A stretch of DNA of 64,000 nt from contig NZ_NEHW01000004.1 in the NCBI RefSeq assembly GCF_002112505.1, positions 248,001 to 312,000 of the forward strand, written 5' to 3'. The notes beneath the pieces are model-generated. The model saw nothing but the letters and a program-made list of their open reading frames with translations. It was not told the origin of the DNA and made no database searches. Made by a program: the position numbers and the translations under genes. The DNA comes from Pseudomonas sp. R28(2017). GTDB taxonomy: Bacteria > Pseudomonadota > Gammaproteobacteria > Pseudomonadales > Pseudomonadaceae. Numbering within the stretch: position 1 is the stretch's first letter; each line of letters opens with the position of its first letter. Below, in pieces: positions 1 to 7,969 of this stretch.

Positions 1-296
1 TGCGCGAAGCGTTGCGCCAGGGGCATCAAGGGGAGATTCGGGTGGTGCATGTGGCGCGGGACAGCGCTGGGCACTATCTGGCCGAGCCGCTGCTGCAACT
101 GGCGGGGGTGAAGGTCGAGCGGGTGCTGGCGGAGCAGATGGATGAAGCGCTGGCGGGGTTGCGGCCTTCATCGCGGCAGACGGTGGCGCTGGTGTGCGGG
201 GCGCCGGGGAGTGTCGAGCGTTTTGCCCGGCGGTTGTTCATTGCCGGGGTGCCGCGGGGGCAGGTGTTTGCAGATGTGTTCCTGGAGCATGCCTGA
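1..296 (+). CDS. C-terminal fragment of a flavin/NAD(P)H reductase-like protein (5' end outside window)
   Basis: The reading frame is open from base 3 (Arg-Glu-Ala-Leu-Arg) to a TGA at 294-296, so only the last 98 codons or so are present. The tail has VALVCGAPGSVERFARRLF followed by an amphipathic helix and a terminal VFADVFLEHA. This resembles the NAD-binding subdomain of ferredoxin-NADP reductase-like proteins, where a VCGPPGM-type loop is followed by a helix and a final strand. The family is inferred from this fold signature only, and substrate and partner cannot be told. It runs towards pykA (minus strand), with a REP pair between the two ends. Confidence 0.55.
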   Translation, partial: REALRQGHQGEIRVVHVARDSAGHYLAEPLLQLAGVKVERVLAEQMDEALAGLRPSSRQTVALVCGAPGSVERFARRLFIAGVPRGQVFADVFLEHA

Positions 297-316
297 AGTA
301 TTTTATTGAAAGTGCT

Positions 317-410
317 GGCCCTTTCGCGGGCAAGCCCGCTCCCACAGGTACCGCGTAAGCCTCAAGGCGGGTGCAGAACTGTGGGAGCGGGCTTGCCCGC
401 GAATGGGGCC
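317..410. repeat. Inverted REP pair (BIME-like)
   Basis: Two P. putida-type REP units face each other: TTCGCGGGCAAGCCCGC + TCCCACAGG, then CTGTGGGAGCGGGCTTGCCC, about 30 bases apart. The outer flanks GGCCC/GGGCC also pair. It lies between the 3' ends of the first gene and pykA, the usual place for REPs. Confidence 0.9.
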
Positions 411-424
411 GCCAAGCGGCCCCC
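405..424 (-). terminator. Hairpin after pykA
   Basis: A perfect 8-bp stem GGGGCCGC / GCGGCCCC with a 3-base loop lies 16 bases past the pykA stop. There is no clear U tract on the minus-strand RNA, so it may terminate weakly or only protect the 3' end. It touches the REP unit. Confidence 0.45.
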
Positions 425-438
425 TTTGGAGCGGCAGA

Positions 439-1893
439 TCAGCCGACCAGCGGATCACCGACGTGCAGGATCTTCATGCCGTTGGTGCCACCGATGGTGT
501 GGTAGCTGTCGCCCTTGGTCAGGATCACCCAGTCACCTTGTTCCACCAGGCCGCGCTTGAGCAGCTCGTCGACGGCCGCCTGGCTGACCTTGTCGGCCGG
601 CAGCGAAGCCGGGTCGAAGGCAATCGGGTAGACGCCGCGGAACATGTTGGCCCGGGCCTGGGTGGCGCGGTGCGGCGACAGTGCGAAGATCGGCACGTGC
701 GAGCGCAGGCGCGACATGATCAGTGGGGTGTAGCCACTTTCGGTCAGGGCGATGATCGCCTTCACGCCCGGGAAGTGGTTGGCCGTGTACATGGCCGCCA
801 GGGCGATGCTTTCGTCGCAGCGCTCGAAGGTGGTGTGCAAGCGGTGGCTGGACTTCTGGCTGGTCGGGTGCTTCTCGGCACCCGAGCAGATACGGGCCAT
901 GGCCTGTACGGCTTCGATCGGGTAGGCACCGGCGGCGCTTTCGGCCGACAGCATCACCGCATCGGTGTTGTCCAGTACGGCGTTGGCCACGTCGGACACT
1001 TCGGCGCGGGTCGGCATCGGGTTCTGGATCATCGACTCCATCATCTGGGTCGCCACGATCACCGCCTTGTTGTTGCGGCGGGCGTGCTGGATGATCTTCT
1101 TCTGGATGGCGATCAGTTCGGCGTCGCCGATTTCCACGCCCAGGTCGCCACGGGCAACCATCACGGCGTCGGAGGCCGCGATCAGCTTGTCCAGGGTCTC
1201 GTCGTCGGCAACGGCTTCGGCGCGTTCGATCTTGGCCACCAGCCAGGCGCTGCCGCCGGCTTCGTCACGCAGCTTGCGCGCGTATTCCATGTCGCTGGCG
1301 TCACGCGGGAAGGAAACGGCCAGGTAGTCCAGGTCCATTTCCGCGGCCAGCTTGATGTCGGCCTTGTCTTTTTCGGTCAGGGCCGGAGCGGTCAGGCCGC
1401 CACCTTTGCGGTTGATGCCTTTGTGGTCCGACAGCGGGCCACCGATGATCACCACGCAGTGCAGGGCATCCGCGGTGGCAGTCTCGACGCGCATGACCAC
1501 ACGGCCGTCGTCGAGCAGCAGTTCGTCACCGACGCCGCAGTCCTTGACCAGGTCGGGATAATCGATACCGACGATGTCCTGGTTGCCTTCGGTCAGCGGG
1601 TGGGCGGTGGAGAAGGTGAACTTGTCACCGATCTTCAGTTCGATGCGCTTGTTGGCGAACTTGGCGATGCGGATCTTCGGGCCCTGCAGGTCGCCCAGCA
1701 GTGCGACATGGCGGCCATTCTTGGCGGCGATGTCACGGATCAGGCGGGCGCGTGCCTTGTGCTCGTCCGGCGTGCCGTGGGAGAAGTTCAGGCGTGCCAC
1801 GTCCAGGCCGGCGAGGATCAGCTGTTCGATCACTTCCGGCGAGTTGCTGGCGGGGCCAAGGGTGGCGACGATTTTGGTACGGCGGATGCTCAT
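439..1893 (-). CDS. pykA: Pyruvate kinase
   Basis: Converts phosphoenolpyruvate and ADP to pyruvate and ATP in the cytoplasm. At 484 residues it is full length. The N-terminus MSIRRTKIVATLGPAS is typical of the family and is followed by DVARLNFSHG and the substrate/metal loop GDLQGPKIRI. The active-site lysine segment is VAKIERAEAV, and VMVARGDLGVEIG then ATQMMESMI mark the rest of the barrel. The C-terminal allosteric domain is present (ALTESGYTPLIMSRLRS). It is a stand-alone gene with a REP pair and a GC hairpin downstream. The family assignment is secure. The symbol follows the type II (PykA-like) enzyme that I recall at this position in P. putida; the PykF paralogue is less likely. Confidence 0.95.
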   Translation of the reverse strand: MSIRRTKIVATLGPASNSPEVIEQLILAGLDVARLNFSHGTPDEHKARARLIRDIAAKNGRHVALLGDLQGPKIRIAKFANKRIELKIGDKFTFSTAHPLTEGNQDIVGIDYPDLVKDCGVGDELLLDDGRVVMRVETATADALHCVVIIGGPLSDHKGINRKGGGLTAPALTEKDKADIKLAAEMDLDYLAVSFPRDASDMEYARKLRDEAGGSAWLVAKIERAEAVADDETLDKLIAASDAVMVARGDLGVEIGDAELIAIQKKIIQHARRNNKAVIVATQMMESMIQNPMPTRAEVSDVANAVLDNTDAVMLSAESAAGAYPIEAVQAMARICSGAEKHPTSQKSSHRLHTTFERCDESIALAAMYTANHFPGVKAIIALTESGYTPLIMSRLRSHVPIFALSPHRATQARANMFRGVYPIAFDPASLPADKVSQAAVDELLKRGLVEQGDWVILTKGDSYHTIGGTNGMKILHVGDPLVG

Positions 1894-2074
1894 GCACAGA
1901 CTCCTATAGTGAAGCGCAGCGAAAGGCTACTCCTCAATTGCGCTGTAGTCATTGTTCCGTTGCACTACCTGCGACCAATGCAGGGTGGCATTTGAACGGG
2001 CGGGAGTATCCTTGCAAATGGCTGTGAAGATTTGCCGGCAATGGCCGATACACTGGCATCAAAGGAGATACCCC

Positions 2075-2461
2075 ATGCGCGCCCTGATCGTAATCGCCCT
2101 GGCGGCCAGCACCGTCGGCTGCACCCGCTGGTCCATGGACCACCACCTGAACAACGCCTACCGCGCCTATGACCGTGGCGATTGTTCGAAGGTCATGCTG
2201 GAGTTGTCGCAGGTCGACCGCACCAGCCGTGCGCGGCCGTTCATCCACCCGGAAGTGTCGCTGCTGCGTGGCCAGTGCCTGGAGCGCGACATGCTTTATG
2301 TGGATGCCGCGCAGACCTACGAATACCTGATCCAGCAGTACCCGGGCAACGAATACGCCTATCGGGCCAAGGCGCGCCTGGAGACCCTGCAGAAGCTCGG
2401 CCACTACCGTGGTGCCGAGGCGGCAGTGGCCAACCCGGTCAATACCCCCACTTGGCGTTAA
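2075..2461 (+). CDS. Small TPR-like lipoprotein
   Basis: A 128-residue protein whose ATG at 2075 follows AAAGGAGATACCCC, a strong ribosome site; this decides the start over an upstream in-frame ATG at 1952. The N-terminus MRALIVIALAASTVGC is a lipoprotein signal with the lipobox STVGC, so Cys15 would be lipidated. The rest (YRAYDRGDCSKVMLELSQV, then YVDAAQTYEYLIQQYPGNEYAYRAKARLETL) looks like two helix-turn-helix TPR units. It is probably a periplasm-facing scaffold with unknown partner. The next gene (PilZ) is on the same strand 124 bases on. Confidence 0.8.
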   Translation: MRALIVIALAASTVGCTRWSMDHHLNNAYRAYDRGDCSKVMLELSQVDRTSRARPFIHPEVSLLRGQCLERDMLYVDAAQTYEYLIQQYPGNEYAYRAKARLETLQKLGHYRGAEAAVANPVNTPTWR

Positions 2462-2585
2462 CACCAAGGTGTCGTTAATTTCACGGGATTTGCCCGGCGC
2501 GCTGCGCTAATCTGTAACTCAGCTGTTACAACAACCGCCAGTACCTTGCATTCCTGGCATCAGGTACGGGACTGCACTCGCGATC

Positions 2586-2945
2586 ATGTTCAACCAGCGC
2601 CATATCGAACGCCATCAGTTGCCTTGTGTGCTCAAGGTCTACAACCGCTTTACCGATCAGCCGATCGGTCAGCTGGGCAATGCCTCCGAAGACGGGATCA
2701 TGCTGATCAGCTCGCTGCCTGTGCTGGTCGGCCCGGACTTCGAGCTGCAATTGCGCCTGCCACTGGCCGGTGGCGGGTTTCAGTTCATCAACCTGACCGC
2801 CAGTTGCCTGTGGTGCCGCGAAGACCAGACCCCGGGCCACTACGACTCCGGCTTCATGCTGCTGCAGGCGCCGCGCGAATACGATGAATTCGTCCGCTCG
2901 CTGCGCGACTATTTCAGTTTCCGCCCCGCCAACGCTTCCGCCTGA
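2586..2945 (+). CDS. PilZ-domain protein
   Basis: A 119-residue single-domain protein. The c-di-GMP-binding signature is complete: RxxxR at residues 5-9 (RHIER) and the N-x-S-x-x-G box in NASEDGIML (about residues 32-40). The beta-barrel core follows (FELQLRLPLAGGGFQFINL, CLWCRED, YDSGFMLL). It lacks a partner domain, so it would act as a free c-di-GMP receptor, and its target is unknown. A GGDEF cyclase lies elsewhere in this window at 60.6-62.1 kb, but nothing in the sequence links the two. Confidence 0.88.
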   Translation: MFNQRHIERHQLPCVLKVYNRFTDQPIGQLGNASEDGIMLISSLPVLVGPDFELQLRLPLAGGGFQFINLTASCLWCREDQTPGHYDSGFMLLQAPREYDEFVRSLRDYFSFRPANASA

Positions 2946-2991
2946 GCCTGGCTCCGTTAGAATCGGGTCGACCGCGAAACAGGACGACCCC

Positions 2992-4428
2992 GTGACTTCC
3001 AGCATCTTCTGGCACGACTACGAAACCACTGGCATCAACCCGCGCTGCGACCGGCCGTTGCAGGTCGCAGGTGTGCGCACCGATCTTGAACTTAACGAGA
3101 TCGAAGAGCCGATCAGCCTCTACTGCCGCCCATCGGACGATATTCTGCCGCACCCGGCCGCCTGCCTGGTGACCGGTATCACCCCCGAACTGCTTGCCAA
3201 TCAGGGCCTGTGCGAAGCCGAGTTCATGACCCGGGTCCACCAGCAACTGGCGCGCCCCGGCACCTGTGGTGCTGGCTACAACACCCTGCGTTTTGACGAC
3301 GAAGTGACCCGCTACAGCCTGTACCGCAACTTCTTCGACCCTTATGCCCGTGAGTGGCAAGGCGGCAACAGCCGCTGGGACCTGATCGACGTGGTGCGTA
3401 CCGCCTACGCCTTGCGCCCGGAGGGCATCGTCTGGCCGCAACAGGATGGGCGTACCAGCCTGCGCCTGGAATTGCTCAGCCAGGCCAATGGCATCGACCA
3501 TGGGCATGCCCATGAAGCGCTTTCCGACGTACGGGCCACCATCGCCCTGGCCCGCCTGATAAGGCACAAACAATCCAAGTTGTACGAGTGGCTGTTCCAG
3601 TTGCGCAGCAAGCACAAAGTGATGGAGCAGATCCGTCTATTGCAGCCACTGGTGCATATATCCGGGCGCTTTTCTGCGGCGCGTAATTATCTGGGTGTGG
3701 TCCTGCCGTTGGCCTGGCACCCGCGCAATCGCAATGCACTGATTGTGTGCGACCTGCATCAGGAAACCCTACCATTATTAAGGGAAAGTGCCGAGGTATT
3801 GCGCGAGCGCTTGTACACCCGGCACGAGCAATTATCCGAAGGACAATTACCGGTCCCGCTCAAGTTGGTGCAGATCAATCGCTGCCCGGTAGTCGCTCCG
3901 CTTTCGGTATTGCGCACTGCCGATCAACAACGATTGGGCATCGATCTGGCATTGCTGCAGTCACGCGCTGAACAGTTGGCGAATCAACAGTCCGCCTGGC
4001 AAGACAAGCTCGAACATATCTACGGCAAAGAGGATTTCGCGGCGGTCGAAGACCCGGAACAGCAGTTGTATGACGGTTTCATCGGCGACCGCGATCGCCG
4101 CCTGTGCGAGCAAGTTCGCACACTGGACCCTGCGCAATTAGGGCACGGCCATTGGATGTTCGATGATCCGCGCCTGCCGGAGTTGTTGTTCCGTTACCGC
4201 GCGCGGAACTTCCCCGAGACCTTGAACAGCGAAGAGCGCCAGCGCTGGTATGGCTTCTGCCAGCAGCGCCTGAGTGACCCGCAGTGGGGCGCGCCGAACA
4301 CGCTGGGTGATTTCGAGCAGGCCAGGCTGGGCGCCTGGGCCACCGCTGACGAGGCCGGGCGGCGGGTGTTGGATGCCTGGCAGGTGCATGCACGCCACAT
4401 GCGTGAGCAGTTTGCTATCAGTGTTTGA
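2992..4428 (+). CDS. sbcB: Exodeoxyribonuclease I
   Basis: Degrades single-stranded DNA 3' to 5' in recombination and mismatch repair. The DEDDh exonuclease motifs are present: WHDYETTG near the N-terminus (Exo I) and HAHEALSDVRATIAL (Exo III, His and Asp). The middle has the SH3-like region and the C-terminus has the helical domain (RNFPETLNSEERQRW). A GTG start at 2992 gives 478 residues, about the family length, and begins VTSSIFWHDYE. The longer frame from 2884 would overlap the PilZ gene and add unrelated residues. A strong bidirectional hairpin follows. Confidence 0.93.
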   Translation: MTSSIFWHDYETTGINPRCDRPLQVAGVRTDLELNEIEEPISLYCRPSDDILPHPAACLVTGITPELLANQGLCEAEFMTRVHQQLARPGTCGAGYNTLRFDDEVTRYSLYRNFFDPYAREWQGGNSRWDLIDVVRTAYALRPEGIVWPQQDGRTSLRLELLSQANGIDHGHAHEALSDVRATIALARLIRHKQSKLYEWLFQLRSKHKVMEQIRLLQPLVHISGRFSAARNYLGVVLPLAWHPRNRNALIVCDLHQETLPLLRESAEVLRERLYTRHEQLSEGQLPVPLKLVQINRCPVVAPLSVLRTADQQRLGIDLALLQSRAEQLANQQSAWQDKLEHIYGKEDFAAVEDPEQQLYDGFIGDRDRRLCEQVRTLDPAQLGHGHWMFDDPRLPELLFRYRARNFPETLNSEERQRWYGFCQQRLSDPQWGAPNTLGDFEQARLGAWATADEAGRRVLDAWQVHARHMREQFAISV

Positions 4429-4436
4429 GTGAGCAA

Positions 4437-4472
4437 ACAAAAACGCCGGCTTCATGCCGGCGTTTTTGTTTG
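4437..4472. terminator. Bidirectional intrinsic terminator (sbcB / mvaT)
   Basis: ACGCCGGC-TTCAT-GCCGGCGT stem flanked by an A tract on the left and a T tract on the right (AAAAACGCC...GGCGTTTTTG). It serves both converging genes. Confidence 0.92.
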
Positions 4473-4499
4473 TATATGCAAGTGCCTTGCTGTGGATTA

Positions 4500-4877
4500 T
4501 CAGTCCAGCAGGGTCGCCCAGCTTTCAACCACATCGCCACCCCATTTGGCTTTCCATTCTTTCAGGGTCTTGTGGTTGCCGCCTTTGGTTTCGATCACTT
4601 CACCGTTGTGCGGGTTCTTGTATTGCTTGACCTTGCGCGCACGCTTGGTGGCGACCGGTTTGGCAGCGCCGCGTGGGGCTTTGCTCAGTTTCGATTCCGG
4701 GTCGAGCAGGGCGATGACGTCGCGCAGCGACTTGGAGTATTCGCCCATCAGGGTGCGCAGTTTGCCTTCGAACTCCAGTTCTTTCTTCAGCTTGTCATCC
4801 TGAGACAGGTTGGCCAGGCGGGCCTGAAGTTCCTTGATGGCTTCTTCGGTAGCGCGGTATTCGTTGATCAGGGACAT
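4500..4877 (-). CDS. mvaT: MvaT-family H-NS-like xenogeneic silencer
   Basis: A 125-residue nucleoid protein that binds AT-rich DNA and silences acquired genes. Residues 1-60 form a coiled-coil oligomerisation part (MSLINEYRATEEAIKELQAR and following). A linker rich in Lys/Arg/Ala follows (SKAPRGAAKPVATKRARKVK), and then the C-terminal minor-groove domain with YKNPHNGEVIETKGGNHKTL, whose Gly-Asn pair at about 100-101 corresponds to the AT-pincer motif described for P. aeruginosa MvaT. I recall this locus as turA in P. putida. The upstream region is AT-rich, which fits autoregulation (inference). Confidence 0.92.
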   Translation of the reverse strand: MSLINEYRATEEAIKELQARLANLSQDDKLKKELEFEGKLRTLMGEYSKSLRDVIALLDPESKLSKAPRGAAKPVATKRARKVKQYKNPHNGEVIETKGGNHKTLKEWKAKWGGDVVESWATLLD

Positions 4878-5173
4878 GGAGTGTTCCTTAATGCGTGTTC
4901 AGAAATGTGTGGGGCAATAATAGACAGGCGATACTCTCAAGTAAACATATTATTCGGGCGTTAACTGTTATTAACCCTGTGTCAAAATATCTCGAGATTA
5001 AGAAAAATTTACATATGCCCTGCAGTTCGTCCAGTTTGTCATCAGCCTGTAGTCAGCCAGGCTCGCGCGTAGCCTTTGCGGGCCGTCGGCTACCGGCGGG
5101 CGTAATGATTACTGCGTTTTTTTGGTCGGGCCGCTAGAATGAGCGCCTTTGCGAAGTTCTGGAGTCTTAATTC
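4878..5173. promoter_or_regulatory. Divergent mvaT-purU intergenic region, AT-rich
   Basis: There is no gene here. Bases 4915-5010 are strikingly AT-rich for this genome, with stretches such as GTAAACATATTATTCG, TAACTGTTATTAACC and AAGAAAAATTTACATATG. That is the kind of DNA MvaT binds, so autoregulation is plausible. purU is preceded by GGAGTCTTAATTC before its ATG. Confidence 0.5.
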
Positions 5174-6025
5174 ATGCGCACCTATCGTCTGGTGATCGCC
5201 TGCCCCGACCGTGTTGGCATCGTGGCGAAAGTCAGTAATTTCCTGGCCTTGTACAACGGCTGGATCAACGAAGCCAGCCACCACTCCGATGAGCAGAGTG
5301 GCTGGTTCTTCATGCGCCATGAAATCCGTGCCGAATCGCTGCCATTCGGTATCGAGGCGTTCCGCGAAGCCTTTGCGCCGATCGCCGAAGAGTTCTCCAT
5401 GACCTGGCGTATCACCGACTCGGCGCAGAAGAAGCGCGTGGTGCTGATGGCCAGCCGCGAATCGCACTGCCTGGCCGACCTGCTGCACCGCTGGCACACC
5501 GATGAACTCGATTGCGAGATCCCGTGTGTGATTTCCAACCACAACGACCTGCGCAGCATGGTCGAGTGGCACGGCATCCCGTTCTTCCACGTGCCGGTCG
5601 ACCCCAAGGACAAGGCCCCGGCCTTTGCCGAAGTGTCGCGCCTGGTTCAGGAGCACGCGGCTGACGTGGTGGTGCTGGCGCGCTACATGCAGATCCTGCC
5701 GCCGCAACTGTGCCAGGACTATGCCGAGAAGGTCATCAACATCCACCACAGCTTCCTGCCGTCGTTCGTCGGCGCCAAGCCTTACCACCAGGCGGCCCTG
5801 CGTGGCGTGAAGCTGATCGGTGCGACCTGCCACTACGTGACCGAAGAGCTGGATGCCGGCCCGATCATCGAGCAGGACGTGGTGCGTGTGAGCCACGCCG
5901 ACAGCATCGAAGACATGGTCCGCTTTGGCCGTGATGTCGAGAAGATGGTGCTGGCCCGCGGCCTGCGCTATCACCTGGAAGACCGCGTGCTGGTGCACGG
6001 CAACAAGACCGTGGTTTTCGACTGA
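5174..6025 (+). CDS. purU: Formyltetrahydrofolate deformylase
   Basis: Hydrolyses 10-formyl-THF to THF and formate, supplying formate for PurT and balancing one-carbon pools. An N-terminal ACT domain (MRTYRLVIACPDRVGIVAKV, residues 1-85) senses the methionine/glycine balance in the E. coli enzyme. The formyltransferase-fold domain has VINIHHSFLPSFVGAKPYHQ (Asn and His of the catalytic site) and GATCHYVTEELDAGPIIEQD (the catalytic Asp). At 283 residues it matches the family. RBS GGAG lies 9 bases before the ATG. Confidence 0.94.
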   Translation: MRTYRLVIACPDRVGIVAKVSNFLALYNGWINEASHHSDEQSGWFFMRHEIRAESLPFGIEAFREAFAPIAEEFSMTWRITDSAQKKRVVLMASRESHCLADLLHRWHTDELDCEIPCVISNHNDLRSMVEWHGIPFFHVPVDPKDKAPAFAEVSRLVQEHAADVVVLARYMQILPPQLCQDYAEKVINIHHSFLPSFVGAKPYHQAALRGVKLIGATCHYVTEELDAGPIIEQDVVRVSHADSIEDMVRFGRDVEKMVLARGLRYHLEDRVLVHGNKTVVFD

Positions 6026-6073
6026 TACCACTGCGGGGGCTGCACGGCGGCCCCCAATGCTTTTGCGGAGAAC

Positions 6074-6310
6074 ATGATGGCAATCTCGCGCAACAAACCC
6101 ACTGCCTCAGCTCCCCCCACCCTCGGCGAAGGCTGCCTGGCCCGCTATGACCCCGAAGCCCTGAGCGACGACGACGGTACCGACTTCCCCGATGCCGCCG
6201 AGTTATGGCGCCAGCTCAACCCGCCTGACGCCGCCAGCGCTCCAGCAACGGACGCGCCAGCAGGCAGACAAACACCGGCCCGCCCGCCAGCAGATAAAAG
6301 TAGTAAGTGA
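6074..6310 (+). CDS. Small hypothetical protein, Pro/Ala-rich tail
   Basis: A 78-residue frame downstream of purU with TGCGGAGAAC before the ATG. It is acidic in the middle (YDPEALSDDDGTDFPDAAELW) and has a low-complexity Pro/Ala tail. No family is recognised. Its last 95 bases overlap the 3' end of the opposite-strand UPF0104 gene, which would be unusual if both are real. The RBS and the acidic, non-shadow-like N-terminal half support it, while the tail composition does not. Confidence 0.45.
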   Translation: MMAISRNKPTASAPPTLGEGCLARYDPEALSDDDGTDFPDAAELWRQLNPPDAASAPATDAPAGRQTPARPPADKSSK

Positions 6311-7208
6311 TCGCCCGCCAGATCAGGATCGCCGCGGCGGCGGTCGAACTGCCCACCAGCGGTGTCAGCAGGCTGGCCGAGGTCAGCTCGGCGGCACCGG
6401 CGCCACCCGGCAGCAGGCTGAATTGGCCGGCACTGAGCGAGAGCATCTGCACCAGAAAGCTCGGGATCCACGACAACTCTACGCCCAGGCCCTGCAGCAC
6501 CAGGTACAACACGCTGTAGCGCAGACTCCAGTGCAGGCAGGTGAGGGCGAACACCAGCGCCAGGGTGCGCTTGGGCAACTGCCAGGTCTGTGCCAGGGCG
6601 TCGATGAAATGCAGCACCTTGCGGGCCCAGCGGCGTTTGCGTCTGCCGGGCATGCCCAGGCGTTGCAGCAGGCGCCCGTTGAAGCGCATCACCGCCCGGC
6701 GGTAACGCAGCAACACCACGATCGTGGCCAGGGCTGCGCACAGCAGCAGCGCGCTGCCCAGCAGCATGCTTTGCTGGCTGCGGCCCAGGCTGTGGAACAG
6801 GGCATATGCGGCAATGGCCAGCATCGCGCAGAAGAAGAACAGAAGGTCGTTCAGCTGATCCATGGCAAACACCGCGCCGCTGCGTGCCGGCCCGATGCGG
6901 TCGCGGGCGAGCAGGGCCATGAGCGTGATCGGGCCGCCGCTGCCGCCAGGGGTGGTACAGATGGCGAACTCGGTGGCCATCACCACGCCGAGGCTGCGCA
7001 CACGGCCAAGCTGCGCCGCTTGCTCGCCGAGCAGCAGGCGCAGGCGCAGGGCATTGATCACCCAGCACAGCAGGATCATCCCCAGCAGTGCCAGCAACAG
7101 CCTGGTATCGAAAGCCATCAGCCTGGGCAGCAGTTCGTTGCCACCGAGCAGGGCCGGCACCAGCACGGCGCCCGCCAGTGCCAGGGCCAGCCAGCCGAGG
7201 CGGTTCAT
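6216..7208 (-). CDS. UPF0104 / lysylphosphatidylglycerol synthase-type membrane protein
   Basis: A 330-residue inner-membrane protein with about eight hydrophobic segments. It carries family features such as ATEFAICTTPGGSGGP, MDQLNDLLFFF and LPGGAGAAE (the G-G-x-G-x-x-E loop). This family corresponds to the flippase-like half of MprF and to AglD-type proteins. No aminoacyltransferase domain is attached, so lysinylation is not implied. The ATG overlaps the stop of the DUF2334 gene by four bases (ATGA), so it is translationally coupled as the last gene of a three-gene operon with a glycosyltransferase. A role in moving or using a lipid-linked sugar is inferred. Confidence 0.8.
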   Translation of the reverse strand: MNRLGWLALALAGAVLVPALLGGNELLPRLMAFDTRLLLALLGMILLCWVINALRLRLLLGEQAAQLGRVRSLGVVMATEFAICTTPGGSGGPITLMALLARDRIGPARSGAVFAMDQLNDLLFFFCAMLAIAAYALFHSLGRSQQSMLLGSALLLCAALATIVVLLRYRRAVMRFNGRLLQRLGMPGRRKRRWARKVLHFIDALAQTWQLPKRTLALVFALTCLHWSLRYSVLYLVLQGLGVELSWIPSFLVQMLSLSAGQFSLLPGGAGAAELTSASLLTPLVGSSTAAAAILIWRAITYYFYLLAGGPVFVCLLARPLLERWRRQAG

Positions 7209-7969
7209 GCGATCACCTGGCGCTCCAGCCAGGCCGACTTGGTCAGCGGCTCACGGCCTTGCAGCAGCAGGTTGTCGAGGGTGCGCAGCCAATAGTCGCG
7301 CGCCGAGCGGTGGCGCATGTCCACCGGGTGCAAGCCCAGGCGCAGGGTTTCGGCTGTGCGCCAGCGTCGGCACTGCCAGTCGCAGACTACCCGCGACAAA
7401 CCCCGGCGCCAGGCACTGCGTGCACTCCATACCAGCCCCGGCGCTTCGAACGCGGTGAAGTCCGGCAAGCGGTAAAGGTGCTGGGGCGTGCTGGTGTAGC
7501 GCAGTGGCAGTTGGCTCAGGGCCTGCCGGGTGCCTTGGCTCATCAGCCAGGCCGGTGCGACGAAACCGGCCACTGGCCAGCCTTGCCCGGCGAACAGGGC
7601 CAGGCCTTGCTCCAGGCGCTGCAGGGCCTGCGCCTGGTCAAGGGCATAGAACTCGCCTTCGTGGGTGTAGATACGCCGCATGAAGTATTCGCCGAGGCCG
7701 CGTGGCGTGGGGCCGTCGTCGGCGTGATAGAAGCCGTGCAGCGCCAGTTCGTCACCCCGCGCCAGGCGCCGTTCGAGCAGGCGGCAGAAGGTCGGTGAGC
7801 GGGTCAGCGGGTTGCGGTGATGAAAGTCCGGCACCACCAGCCAGGTCATCGGCACGTTGCCCATCTCGTCCACGGCCTGCACGAAGGGCTGGTAGTCGGG
7901 CCAGGTTTCCGGTGCGATGTCGTGCAGCACCAGCATCAGGCTGGCCGATTCACTGCAAGGCTCAGCCAT
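7205..7969 (-). CDS. DUF2334 / NodB-like polysaccharide deacetylase family protein
   Basis: A 254-residue protein. The catalytic-type residues of the carbohydrate esterase 4-like fold are visible: Asp in MLVLHDIAPETW, the H-x3-H pair in LALHGFYH, and VAGFVAPAWLMS further on. No signal peptide is seen. The start at 7969 was chosen because it overlaps the end of the upstream glycosyltransferase by eight bases; frames further upstream lie inside that gene. Its 3' end overlaps the UPF0104 start. The three genes look like one unit making or trimming a surface glycan or glycolipid (inference). Confidence 0.78.
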   Translation of the reverse strand: MAEPCSESASLMLVLHDIAPETWPDYQPFVQAVDEMGNVPMTWLVVPDFHHRNPLTRSPTFCRLLERRLARGDELALHGFYHADDGPTPRGLGEYFMRRIYTHEGEFYALDQAQALQRLEQGLALFAGQGWPVAGFVAPAWLMSQGTRQALSQLPLRYTSTPQHLYRLPDFTAFEAPGLVWSARSAWRRGLSRVVCDWQCRRWRTAETLRLGLHPVDMRHRSARDYWLRTLDNLLLQGREPLTKSAWLERQVIA

